Source of the DNA: Nocardia vinacea NBRC 16497
GTDB lineage: Bacteria; Actinomycetota; Actinomycetes; Mycobacteriales; Mycobacteriaceae
DNA: 64,000 bases
Assembly: GCF_000308835.1 (NCBI RefSeq)
Contig: NZ_BAGN01000418.1
Span: 1 to 64,000 of the forward strand
Direction of reading: 5' to 3'
Shown: positions 54,344 through 63,056 of the stretch, in pieces
Layout: every line of letters begins with the position of its first letter
Position numbering within the stretch: the stretch's first letter is position 1
Position numbers and translations under genes: made by a program
Notes under the pieces: model-generated
Told to the model about the DNA's origin: nothing
Database searches by the model: none
Seen by the model: only the letters and a program-made list of their open reading frames with translations

Positions 54344-54894
54344 TCGCGGCATGAGAGTGGTGCGCCGCGAGGCGCTTCGTCATATCCCCGGCGCAGCCGG
54401 GAAGGATTGGAGGGAGATCCTTGGGTCTGATGACTTACCCGGCGCCGAAAGGTTAACGGGGACAAGAGCATGTCAGGAAACCGGCGGCTGCGCCCAGGTA
54501 TCGGGGGCGGTGCGTCGGGAGACCCGCGCGATAGGGCGAAAGCTGGATTGCCTGAAGCCCAATCTCCAGACGGTGCAAATGCCCGCCCGTCGGAAGTGAT
54601 GCCTGATCACCGACGCCGTGTCCCGGGCCGGTCCCGCACTCTGGCCGGCTCGCCTTCCGGATGCGGAGCGATGTCCAGTGAGGACATTCAAGGAGATGAG
54701 TGGGCCGCCTACGTCGCGCTCGATACGTATGACGAAGACGAACGCGGGATCGCCTACGGGACGCGAGTCCTAGGGCGACGGAGTTGTCGTAGTAGTCGCC
54801 GGAATCACGCCCGGCCAGGGAGGACGGGAAAGCCGTCTGCAGGGCGAAGGACAACAGGTGACCGGGACATTCCAAGCAGTGGAAGGTATGCGAA

Positions 54895-55581
54895 ATGCAG
54901 AGCGCCGAAACGGTATTGGGTGTCCTGAGTGAGCGCGGCAGCAAGGGGCTGCCGCTGGATGAGTTGTATCGGCAACTGTTCAATCCGCAGTTGTATCTGC
55001 TGGCCTACGGACGCATCTACGCCAACAAGGGAGCGATGACGCCCGGGGCCACCGCAGAAACCGTGGACGGTATGTCGCTGAACCGGATCGACCGCATCAT
55101 CGATGCGGTGCGCCACGAGCGCTACCGGTTCAGCCCCGCACGAAGGGTCTGGATCCCCAAACGCAATGGGAAACTGCGCCCGCTGGGACTGCCGACCTGG
55201 TCGGACAAACTGCTCGGTGAGGTGATCCGGCTGCTGCTGGAAGCCTTTTACGAGCCACAGTTTTCCGGCCGTTCCCACGGGTTCCGGCCCGGCCGGGGCT
55301 GCCACACCGCTTTGAGCGAGGTGGCCGACACCTGGACCGGGACAACCTGGTTCGTCGAAGGCGATGTCGCCGACTGCTTCGGATCGCTGGATCATCAAGT
55401 GCTCCTTGCGATTTTGGCGGACAAGATCCACGACAACCGGTTCCTGCGGCTGATGCGAAACATGCTCGAGGCCGGATACCTCGAGGAATGGACATGGAAC
55501 GCCACCTTGTCGGGTGCACCGCAAGGGGGCGTGGTTACGCCCCCAACGCAGTTGGCAACTTCTGCTTCGATGTCTCGCTGA
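54895..55581 (+). pseudogene. Group II intron RT, N-terminal half
   Basis: This frame holds the RT palm/fingers up to motif 4: PQFSGRSHGFRPGRGCHTALSE, TTWFVEGDVADCFGSLDHQVLL (motif 3), then LSGAPQGGV (motif 4), after which the inserted element adds foreign codons to a stop at 55581. The YADD catalytic motif is missing, so this piece alone is inactive. It begins ATGCAGAGCGCCGAAACG with GGAAGG upstream. Confidence 0.9.
55525..55558 (+). other. attL-like junction of the serine-recombinase element
   Basis: The intron sequence reads into the shared core GGGGGCGT (55525-55532), followed by GGTT and the left 22-bp arm (55537-55558), which is the exact complement of the right arm at 57782-57803. Confidence 0.8.
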
Positions 55582-55664
55582 GTTACCGGCGGCTGGAACT
55601 GATGCCTCGTGCCAATTCCTCTGTTCTGGAGCGGGATTGACATGTCGGGTAGTAGTTTTATGGC

Positions 55665-56012
55665 ATGGCTGATGGTCGTGTTCGTGTGGGTGCGGTCGAT
55701 TACGCGCGTCGGGTCAATGCCGCTGCCGACCTTCTCGCCACGGGGCTATCGGTCGCGGAAGTTGTTGCGGCACTGGCGGATCGGTTCGGCTGCTCGACGC
55801 GGCAAGCCCGCCGGTATGCCGGGCGGGCGGTGCGCGAGGGCCAGGTCACGGTTCCCGGCGAGTCGGTGGTTTTCACCGTCAAGCTGCCGGCGGTGCTGGC
55901 GGGGCGGGTCCGGGACCGGGCGCGGGCATCGCAGATCACGATCTCCGCCCTGGTGGCGCTTGCGTTGACGGAGTTCTTGGCGCGGGGCCCCGGACAGCTC
56001 CGTCGCAGGTGA
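55665..56012 (+). CDS. Small putative DNA-binding protein of the recombinase element
   Basis: The protein has 115 residues. Residues 10-50 form an HTH-like region (ADLLATGLSVAEVVAALADRFGCSTRQARRYAGRAVREG). The C-terminal part, VVFTVKLPAVLAGRVRDRARASQITISALVALALTEFLAR, looks like a ribbon-helix-helix. It could be a recombination directionality or accessory factor. Its stop overlaps the GTG of the next possible ORF (GTGA). A TTGACA box lies at 55637. Confidence 0.7.
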   Translation: MADGRVRVGAVDYARRVNAAADLLATGLSVAEVVAALADRFGCSTRQARRYAGRAVREGQVTVPGESVVFTVKLPAVLAGRVRDRARASQITISALVALALTEFLARGPGQLRRR

Positions 56013-56266
56013 ACGAGCGGGCGGTCGAAGCGGAGTTCGTGTTCGACCGTCACGCGGCCACGGATATGTCGGTGGCCTACTCCATTCTGGTACCGCAACG
56101 ACGGGCCCGCACCCTGCGAGCCGGTCAGGAAGGAATGACACCGCATGAGCAACGCGGTGATTTACGCCCGGGTGTCCTCGGCCCGGCAGAAGAAGGACGA
56201 GACGATCGGCTCCCAGATCGAGGCGCTGAAAGCGCACGCGCGAGACCTCGGGCTCGAGGTGCCTGA
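56009..56266 (+). CDS. Possible small overlapping ORF of the element
   Basis: Its 85 codons start at GTG 56009 inside the stop of the preceding gene and run 122 bases into the recombinase gene in another frame. The first 45 residues (MSVAYSILVPQRRARTLRAG in part) read as a real protein; the part overlapping the recombinase reads as shadow sequence. I am unsure that it is expressed. Confidence 0.35.
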   Translation: MNERAVEAEFVFDRHAATDMSVAYSILVPQRRARTLRAGQEGMTPHEQRGDLRPGVLGPAEEGRDDRLPDRGAESARARPRARGA

Positions 56267-57875
56267 GCAGTGGATTTTCCGTGACGACGGGCATTCCGGG
56301 GCCACGCTGATCCGTCCGGCGCTCGAGCGGTTGCGGGATCTGATTGCGGGCGTCGATATCGATGTGGTGCTGTGCTATTCGCCGGACCGGCTCGCCCGTA
56401 AGTTCGCCTATCAGGCGCTGTTGATCGAGGAATTCACCCGCGCGGGCACCCGGGTCGAGTTCGTGCGTGGCCCGCGTGGCGACACCCCCGAGGACCAGCT
56501 GATGGTGCAGTTCCAGGGCATGTTCGCCGAATACGAGAAAGCCCAGATCATGGAACGGTATCGGCGCGGCAAGACCCACCGCGCCAAATCGGGTTCGGTC
56601 AACGTGCTCGGTGGCGCCCCGTTCGGCTACCGCTATCTGCGCAAAACCGACCACACTGGCGCGGTCTACGAGATCGCCGAGCATGAGTCCGCGCTGGTCG
56701 CGGAGATGTTTCGGCGTTACGCCGACGACGGGGCCTCCATCGCCGACCTGACGCGCTGGCTCACCGATACGGGCACCCCGACCCGCACGGGCAAGACCCG
56801 GTGGGATCGGTCGGTGGTGTGGGGCATGCTGCGTAACCCGGCCTATGCCGGTCGGGCGGTGTTCGGCAAGACGAAGGTCGTGCACGAATCGGCGGACCTG
56901 AACCGGGTGGCGCGGCTGCAGGGCCGCTCGACGCCGACCGCGTCGAAAACCGTGGACCGCCCGCGCGAGGAATGGATCGAGATCGCGGTCCCGGCGATCG
57001 TGTCGCAAGCAACCTTCGATCGGGTCGCCGCTCGGCTGGCCGAGAACAAACGCACCACAGGCCGCGGCCGAGGCCGGGGCCGCACCGAATCGTATCTGCT
57101 GCAAGGACTTTCAGCGTGTGACCGATGCGGCTACGGCTACTACCGGACCGCGACCCGCACCACGAACAAGAGGGTCTCCTACTACCGGTGCCTGGGCTCG
57201 GACAACTACCGCTACGAAGGCGGGCGGGTCTGTGACAACAAACCGGTCCGTGCGGACTACCTCGATACCGTGGTCTGGGACCACATCACCGGCCTGCTCG
57301 CTGACCCGACCCTGATCCGCACCGAGATCGACAAACGACTCGACACCGCGAAATCCTCGGATCCTGTTGTGGTGCAACGTAAACGGATCGATACCGCGCT
57401 GGCTAAAACCCGGTCCGGGATCGCCGCGATGATCGAAGCGTTCGGTGAGCAGCTGATCACCATCGACGAGCTGCGCTCCCGCATGCCCGGGCTGCGGGCG
57501 CGGGAATCCAGCCTGCGCAACCAGATCGGCGCCCTCGACGCCCAGCAAGCCGACCGCGAAGGCTACCTCGCCCTCGCCCACGACCTGGAAGGGTTCCTCA
57601 CCCAGCTGCGCACCAGCGCTGAAACCGCGACCGTCGATGAACGCCGGCGTGTAGTGAAACTGCTGGTCAAAGATGTTCTCATCGGGCCGGAAAAGATCAC
57701 CATCCGCCACCGCATCCCGCTGCGTGAACGCACCAGCGGCGGCAACCAGTCCGCAGCGGACTCCGACACGGAGGGTGAACATTGCCAACTGCGTTGGGGG
57801 CGTAATGTCGCCGATACTGTGCAATATCTATCTGCACAAACTCGACGAATTCGTCGAGCGCACGCTCATCCCTGA
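56145..57875 (+). CDS. Large serine recombinase
   Basis: The protein has 576 residues. The catalytic domain begins VIYARVSSARQKKDETIGSQ with nucleophile Ser11, then LCYSPDRLARKF and EYEKAQIMERYRRGK. The recombinase domain (NVLGGAPFGYRYL ... WDRSVVWGMLRNPAYAG) and a zinc-ribbon (LSACDRCGYGYYR ... YYRCLG ... CDNK) follow, then a coiled-coil region. The frame continues 72 nt beyond the right end of the element, so the last 24 residues of the integrated form come from intron sequence. In the circular form the C-terminus would differ. Confidence 0.92.
   Translation: MSNAVIYARVSSARQKKDETIGSQIEALKAHARDLGLEVPEQWIFRDDGHSGATLIRPALERLRDLIAGVDIDVVLCYSPDRLARKFAYQALLIEEFTRAGTRVEFVRGPRGDTPEDQLMVQFQGMFAEYEKAQIMERYRRGKTHRAKSGSVNVLGGAPFGYRYLRKTDHTGAVYEIAEHESALVAEMFRRYADDGASIADLTRWLTDTGTPTRTGKTRWDRSVVWGMLRNPAYAGRAVFGKTKVVHESADLNRVARLQGRSTPTASKTVDRPREEWIEIAVPAIVSQATFDRVAARLAENKRTTGRGRGRGRTESYLLQGLSACDRCGYGYYRTATRTTNKRVSYYRCLGSDNYRYEGGRVCDNKPVRADYLDTVVWDHITGLLADPTLIRTEIDKRLDTAKSSDPVVVQRKRIDTALAKTRSGIAAMIEAFGEQLITIDELRSRMPGLRARESSLRNQIGALDAQQADREGYLALAHDLEGFLTQLRTSAETATVDERRRVVKLLVKDVLIGPEKITIRHRIPLRERTSGGNQSAADSDTEGEHCQLRWGRNVADTVQYLSAQTRRIRRAHAHP
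57782..57803 (+). other. attR-like right arm and core
   Basis: The right 22-bp arm ends in CAACTGCGTTGGGGGCGT, whose last eight bases are the shared core (57796-57803); intron sequence AATGTCGCC follows. Joined to the left arm through GGTT, it gives a 48-bp near-perfect palindrome, the expected attP of the circular element. Confidence 0.8.
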
Positions 57876-58938
57876 ATATACAAGGGGGACAAGGAGAATG
57901 CGCAACGCCGAATACGAGCGGATCCGTCATCGGCTGGCGCGGGCCCGCAAACGCGGTGACCGAGACCGAGTGCGGCAGTTACGCACACAGCAGGCTCGCC
58001 TGCCCAGCGTCGACTGCCGAGATCCCGGCTATCGCCGACTGCGATACATCCGCTACGCCGACGACGTTCTGCTCGGATTCGCCGGACCGAAACACGAGGC
58101 CGAGGAAATCAAACAGCGACTGACCAGATTCATGCGCGAGGAACTCCGCTTGGATTTGTCGCAGGAGAAAACGCTGATCACCCACGCGCGGACCCGCGCG
58201 GCACGGTTCCTCGGATACGAGATCACCACCCAGACCGGCACTGGCGGCCGAAAGACCGCCGAAGGCGGCATCCGGCTGCGAGTGCCGATCCCGGTGATCA
58301 AATCCTCGTGCGCGACCTACCTGCGCGGCGGCAAACCCGCCGCACAGCGCGCCCTGCAGAACCTGCACGATCACGACATCGTTGCCGCGTTCGGGACGCG
58401 ATACCGGGGCATCGTCAACTACTACCTGCTCGCCGCGGACGTCTATCGTCTGGAACGGGTGAGGTGGACGATGCAAACCTCGATGCTGAAAACGCTTGCA
58501 GGCAAGCACAAATCGTCGGTGGCCAAGATGGCGGTCCGTTATCGCGCCACCGCCGAAACCCTGGACGGGCCGCGCACCTGCTTCGAAGCGGCTCGGCACC
58601 GCGGCAACCGAAAACCCCAGGTCGCGAGGTTCGGAGGCATTCCCCTCTCCCGGCGAAAGACCGCGATCCTCCACGATCGCGTTCCCGGCCGAAATCCCCT
58701 GCCCCGCAAGGAGATCATCACCCGCCTCCAGCGGAGCATCTGCGAACTCTGCGGAACCCGTGGCGAAGTGCACATCCATCACGTCGCGAAACTGTCCGAG
58801 CTCGCGAAATCAGGCCCGCACCAACCGGAATGGGTCAAAATCATGGCAACCCGGCGCCGCAAGACCCTCGTCGTCTGCCCGCCCTGCCACGACCTGATCC
58901 ACACCGGCCCGGTCCAGGCCACACCTCTCACAACATAG
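57805..58938 (+). pseudogene. Group II intron RT, C-terminal half with maturase and HNH
   Basis: The frame begins naturally in the intron at MSPILCNIYLHKLDEF (motif 4/5 border), then YIRYADDVLLGFAG (YADD catalytic aspartates), the maturase region RTRAARFLGYEIT and RYRGIVNYYLLAAD, and a C-terminal HNH nuclease: CELCGTRGEVHIHH and LVVCPPCHDLIH. ATG 57805 could initiate a fragment, but without the N-half it cannot be a functional RT. Excision of the recombinase element would reunite it with 54895-55532. Confidence 0.9.
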
Positions 58939-58947
58939 GTCACTGGA

Positions 58948-58982
58948 GAGCCGGATGCCGGGAAAGCTGGCACGTCCGGTTC
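58948..58982 (+). ncRNA. Group II intron domain V
   Basis: The 35-nt hairpin starts GAGCCGGATGCCGG and ends CGTCCGGTTC, with a GAAA-type loop region, and lies just after the RT stop. Its form matches the catalytic domain V of group II introns. Domain VI follows, closed by AGGCCGT/ACGGCCT. Confidence 0.85.
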
Positions 58983-59046
58983 GGCGGGAGGCCGTTCGGA
59001 AAAGGACCTGCAAACTGCAGGCACCTCGCTGCACGGCCTACCCAAC

Positions 59047-59562
59047 CGTTTGCGGGCGCTCGTCTGTGTCGGCGCGGGTAGCCGCCGAAGCCGGAACGAT
59101 GTTCACATTCGCGGTCGCGAATCCGGCCCGGTAATTCACGACGTTGCTGACCTATCGCTTCGGTTGTTGTTCATGCCGGTAGGTGGTTGGGGGAGTTGGG
59201 GACTGGGATTTCGAACTGCCAGGGGCCGGGAGGCCGGGGCGGGTGGCGGCCTGGGTGTGTACGTGCAGGTAGTCCGCACGGGAGAGGTCGAATGGCGCGG
59301 AGTTCGGGCACGATGAACACTCTTCAAGGCCTACCTCACGGCAAGCCAGATCGATGACACCTACCCGTGCAGCAGCCCGTGGGCGGCGTTGGCTTCGGCG
59401 CGGACGGCGGCCAGGACTCACTGGTGATCTCGATGACGGTGTCGACCCCATATCACGAGGCTGAGGATGTGCACTCCTCAGCTGCCTCGAGCAAGTACGA
59501 TTGCGTGACTTCAGCCGTGCTATTGGGGAGCGAAATGGTGCACCGCGGGGAAGGGAAGATTA
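59047..59562. other. Region between intron and CHAT operon
   Basis: The 516 bp contain only short open frames on both strands; none has a recognisable product. The base composition drops towards the right end. The CHAT operon promoter must lie here, but I cannot place it. GGGAAG precedes the GTG at 59563. Confidence 0.4.
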
Positions 59563-62370
59563 GTGGGAAACGGTAAGGATCGGAACCCGGATGCCCCAGA
59601 GGTAGTGCCACTTCACACGAACAAGGGTCCGTTGTTCGTGCCAATGGGGACGAAGTCCAAGCCGAAATTCGACCATCTCGACCCGCTAGGGGATGAGCTC
59701 AGCGTCATTCTGTCGTGTGTCGCGACCGTGTTGGTGAACATTGGATTAGATGCAGATGACTTAGGGCGTGCTCTTCAGCCATCGGCACAGTTGCGCCTCG
59801 ATCTACTCGTCGAGGGAGATAAAGCACGAAGACATCTCCGCAGTGTTCTCGACAAAGCGAATAGCTCTCGTAGGCGAAGGTTCTCTGCGCGCCGCCTGCT
59901 GCGCTGTTCGGACCAGCTTCTTGCATGCGCTGCCCTCACCGGAAATATCGAAGACTTCGAGCTGGTCGAATCTGTGCTGACTGCCGCCGAATCAGCGGAA
60001 TCCCGACCGGCGAAGCGATTGAGTTTGCTCGCTGGGCTTGCGCGGTGCGGCGAGGCCCGCGGCACCGCAAATGATGACCTGATACATTTTGGGTTGGCAC
60101 TGGACCGGTGCGCCGAGATTTCCGAGTTGAGGACTACTATCAGAGTAGCCTGGGCGCCGGCGCGACGGCGAGCTGTTCGGAAAGCGATGATCCAGGCAAG
60201 CCTGACTGCGGCCACAGTTCACATCGCACTTTCCGAGCTGAATCCGGAGTTGGAACACGCTTCGCAGGCGAGAATACTATTAGAGTACGTACATGCACTG
60301 CTATTTCGACGCCAGATTCCAATTGGCGAGGATATCGCCATGGCCATGGTGCTCACTCGATCTCACAGGAAACTTGCCAGAGAGTATCTTATACTCGAAA
60401 GCTGCCTGGCATTCACCGTAGCGTCAGACTTGGAAGCTCTCGCCGAGACTGTACAACGCTCGTCGGTTGCCGCGACCAGATTGCCATCGAAGCCAGGAGG
60501 CGACCTGTTCTTGAGTGCCCACTTGATCCTGCTTCGCATGTTTTTGCTGCAAGTACAGCCAGTGATCCACGGGACCGAGGACGTCATTGTTCCGGGCGAG
60601 ATCACCGAGACTCTTGCAAAAGCTCTTACTGTTACACCTCTTGCATCGGTCTCACAGCTTCGTGCACTCGCGTTGGCTGCCGATCTCTTCGATATCGCAC
60701 ATGGTGAAGGACCGGCTATAGTTGCGGGTGTGATCCGCCACCTCTGCTACCGGGAAGGGCTGAAGTCATCGCCCCGCGTCCGGCTCGAAATATTGATGAA
60801 TTGGGCAGGGTCCGAAGAGGCGCGCGGCAATTGGAAAACTGCTGCCGAAGTCTACGGTATTGCGTTGTCGGTGTTGACGCAAATGACGGAAGGGCATCCG
60901 TTCGAGCCGCACCGGGAAAGACTTGTGGCACATGGCCGCCGCCTGCGGCCGCTAGCAGCCCATGCATTCGCGAGAATAGATGAATTCTGGCGTGCCATCG
61001 AGGTCGCCGAGGCGGGTCGGCTGACACTACTGGCGAACAAAGACGTCGCGTGGCTGCCGGACCTCGCACTCCTGGAAAAGCGGGGACGCGAGGACCTTGC
61101 ATCGGAATTCCGCAAGGCAGAAAATACTCTGTTGGATCTGAGCCGACGCGTGGAGTTGTCGCAACTGTCTCGCAGCGGAATAGGTAAATTCACATCTTTC
61201 GAGGACCTACGAAAAATTGTCCAAAGCCGGGAAGAATCTATCAGCGCCATTCGCGCACTGCAAGGTTTCGAAGACTTTCCTTCCAAGCTTGATCCGATAT
61301 CGGACATAAAAAGTATCGCCTCCACGCCCATAGTTTATTTGATACCAGGCGCCGTGAGTGGGAGTCTATTACTTGTGGACAGGAGTGGTTCACCCGTATG
61401 GCGTGAGCTCCCGGCGCTGACTTGGCAAGACGTTTGGGCGCGCGGCCTCGACTATTTGGAAGCTTACCGCGCTCACCTGAAGCATCCTCGGGACCAATCC
61501 AAGTTCGAAGCATGGGGTGAGGCGTTACTATCTATTACGCGATGGTTGTGGATTGCTGCAGTTGGGCCGATGATCGAAATCCTTGGCAACGAGCCCTTTG
61601 CTCGTATAGTCGCCATGGGAATCCTCAGCAATTTGCCCCTTCATGCCGCGTGGGAGCCGTCACCCGCTGGTTCCGATATACCTGGGCGATACGCAATCGA
61701 CTCGCACGCTCTGAGTTATTTACCGAGCGCCAGCGCGCTGCGACGAATCGATACGGGCCACCGGAAGGTGCTGAGGCCGCTCGCAGTCAGCGATCCGTCG
61801 GATATGTCGGCTGGATCCCTCGGTTGGTCAACGCTTGAATTGTCGACTTTACGAGATCGTGTTGGCGATATCGATGAATTGAGTGGGTCGGATGCGACTC
61901 GAGAAGCATTGCGAGATAGGCTGCCTGGCCATAATTTGTTACACGTCTCGACGCATGGAGCCGCGTACGAGGATTTTCCCAGGAGAAGCGGCTTCCTGCT
62001 TGCCGGCGACCAGGCGGTCAGCGTGTCGGATCTTCGCGACTGGGATACCTCCGCACTCGATCTCGTAGTACTTTCGAGCTGCGAGAGCGCATTGATCGGC
62101 GGGCTGGCCCCCGACGAGATGATGAGTATGCCGGGGGCATTCTTCAGCTCTGCCGGCTGTCGAGTGGTAGGCACTCTCTGGCCTCCCGATCAGGAAGCAG
62201 CAGCGCGCTATTTTGAAATATTCTACCGCTGCTGGAATTTTGAACTGGATGTGATCAGCATTGCGCAAGGTATGCGGCAGGCAACCTTGGAAGTGCGCAG
62301 CATGTCGAGCAATGAGGGATTCCCATTCGAACATCCGGCTTTTTGGGCCCCCTACCTACTGGTCGGCTAA
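59563..62370 (+). CDS. CHAT-domain (caspase-like) protease with helical N-terminal region
   Basis: The protein has 935 residues. Residues 1-590 are alpha-helical and leucine-rich, resembling TPR-like solenoids (AEVYGIALSVL, SQLRALALAADLF), without a clear repeat register. The C-terminal CHAT domain from about 600 has VYLIPGAVSGSLLLVDRSG, the catalytic His798 in LLHVSTHGAAYEDFP and Cys840 in LVVLSSCESALIGG, then GAFFSSAGCRVVGTLWPPDQ and PAFWAPYLLVG. CHAT proteins are caspase-like peptidases used in several phage-defence systems. The gene is of lower GC than the surrounding genome. A GTG start follows GGGAAG. Confidence 0.88.
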   Translation: MGNGKDRNPDAPEVVPLHTNKGPLFVPMGTKSKPKFDHLDPLGDELSVILSCVATVLVNIGLDADDLGRALQPSAQLRLDLLVEGDKARRHLRSVLDKANSSRRRRFSARRLLRCSDQLLACAALTGNIEDFELVESVLTAAESAESRPAKRLSLLAGLARCGEARGTANDDLIHFGLALDRCAEISELRTTIRVAWAPARRRAVRKAMIQASLTAATVHIALSELNPELEHASQARILLEYVHALLFRRQIPIGEDIAMAMVLTRSHRKLAREYLILESCLAFTVASDLEALAETVQRSSVAATRLPSKPGGDLFLSAHLILLRMFLLQVQPVIHGTEDVIVPGEITETLAKALTVTPLASVSQLRALALAADLFDIAHGEGPAIVAGVIRHLCYREGLKSSPRVRLEILMNWAGSEEARGNWKTAAEVYGIALSVLTQMTEGHPFEPHRERLVAHGRRLRPLAAHAFARIDEFWRAIEVAEAGRLTLLANKDVAWLPDLALLEKRGREDLASEFRKAENTLLDLSRRVELSQLSRSGIGKFTSFEDLRKIVQSREESISAIRALQGFEDFPSKLDPISDIKSIASTPIVYLIPGAVSGSLLLVDRSGSPVWRELPALTWQDVWARGLDYLEAYRAHLKHPRDQSKFEAWGEALLSITRWLWIAAVGPMIEILGNEPFARIVAMGILSNLPLHAAWEPSPAGSDIPGRYAIDSHALSYLPSASALRRIDTGHRKVLRPLAVSDPSDMSAGSLGWSTLELSTLRDRVGDIDELSGSDATREALRDRLPGHNLLHVSTHGAAYEDFPRRSGFLLAGDQAVSVSDLRDWDTSALDLVVLSSCESALIGGLAPDEMMSMPGAFFSSAGCRVVGTLWPPDQEAAARYFEIFYRCWNFELDVISIAQGMRQATLEVRSMSSNEGFPFEHPAFWAPYLLVG

Positions 62371-62394
62371 TCTAAAAGAGAGGGTGCATGTAAT

Positions 62395-62889
62395 ATGCCC
62401 GACGACGAACGAGTGAAGATCTTATTCACCGAGTCCTTGCGACTCCTCGAGGCTCAGCAAAAGGATTTCGACCAAATTCGCGTCAGAGCATCGTACCTGC
62501 TCACCGCTATAACGATTTCCACAACATTTCTGGGCGGTAGCCTGATCCGCGTCGGAAAACTCTCCGCATTGGACTGGGCGGCATTGGTTGCGTTCATCAT
62601 AGGACTTTTGCTCTGCGCATGGCTGGTGGCCGGACCTGCACGCGATTGGTATGTCGGATTCGACCCCGTCCTGGCCTACGAGAATTACTACGCCAAGCTC
62701 GATCCCCCGCTCACACGAGACGAGTTCTGCATCGAAATGTTGTATGCTACGGAGAAGGGTATGGATGTAAACGAAGGGAAGTTGAGAATCCGGCGATGGG
62801 CACTTGGCATAGCCGCGCTGGCGCTCGGCTTCGAGATCCTGTTCTGGTATCTCGGAATCAACCGGTTCGAAAGGATTGCTCAATCATGA
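62395..62889 (+). CDS. Small three-helix membrane protein, putative effector
   Basis: The protein has 164 residues: a helical N-terminus (LFTESLRLLEAQQKDFDQIRVRASYLL), two membrane helices (about 33-53 LLTAITISTTFLGGSLIRVG and about 60-80 WAALVAFIIGLLLCAWLVAG), a 55-residue soluble loop and a third helix (about 136-156). This resembles the small transmembrane effectors of nucleotide- or protease-triggered defence systems; that is inference. It lies 24 bp after the CHAT gene in the same direction and overlaps the next gene by ATGA. Confidence 0.75.
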   Translation: MPDDERVKILFTESLRLLEAQQKDFDQIRVRASYLLTAITISTTFLGGSLIRVGKLSALDWAALVAFIIGLLLCAWLVAGPARDWYVGFDPVLAYENYYAKLDPPLTRDEFCIEMLYATEKGMDVNEGKLRIRRWALGIAALALGFEILFWYLGINRFERIAQS

Positions 62890-63056
62890 CAGGCGAGGAA
62901 CCCGCACGCGAGAGTGCCGCCAATGACGTTCCGTCCACTCCTGAAGTGGCGCGGCGTCGCCCGAATTTGCCGCCAGTCGGTAAATGGACGACTAAGCATT
63001 CACGCAAAAACTCGAATAATGCCAACGAAGAGCAGCCCGAAACTGACATCAACTGA
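62886..63056 (+). CDS. Short disordered protein, third gene of the CHAT operon
   Basis: The protein has 56 residues and starts at the ATG that overlaps the stop of the membrane protein gene. It is Pro/Arg/Lys/Asn-rich (RRRPNLPPVGKWTTKHSRKN) with no hydrophobic core, so it is likely disordered. It might be a regulatory or substrate peptide; nothing shows its function. The translational coupling supports that it is real. Confidence 0.55.
   Translation: MTGEEPARESAANDVPSTPEVARRRPNLPPVGKWTTKHSRKNSNNANEEQPETDIN

Larger units (their letters stand above)
55533..57803 (+). mobile_element. Large-serine-recombinase element inserted in the intron RT gene
   Basis: The element is about 2.27 kb and carries a small DNA-binding protein gene, an overlapping possible ORF and a large serine recombinase gene. 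It has matching 22-bp inverted terminal arms. Both junctions share GGGGGCGT, and no target duplication beyond this is seen, as expected of site-specific recombination with a short core. Removing it joins GAPQGG-V to MSPILCNIYLHKL in frame. Confidence 0.85.
54360..59046 (+). mobile_element. Group II intron with intron-encoded RT, split by a recombinase element
   Basis: The 5' end fits GTGCG (54360). The ribozyme 5' domains occupy 54360-54894. The intron-encoded protein has an RT-maturase core and a C-terminal HNH domain; it is split by the 2.27-kb element at 55533-57803. Domain V is at 58948-58982, and domain VI follows, ending in the AC expected for a 3' splice boundary (about 59046). Without the insertion the intron would be about 2.4 kb. 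The exact ends are inferred from motif rules. Confidence 0.75.

Noticed and set aside
59152..59451. A minus-strand frame between the intron and the CHAT operon
   Set aside because: A short stretch looks slightly protein-like, but there is no start or known family; I could not show it to be a transposase remnant.
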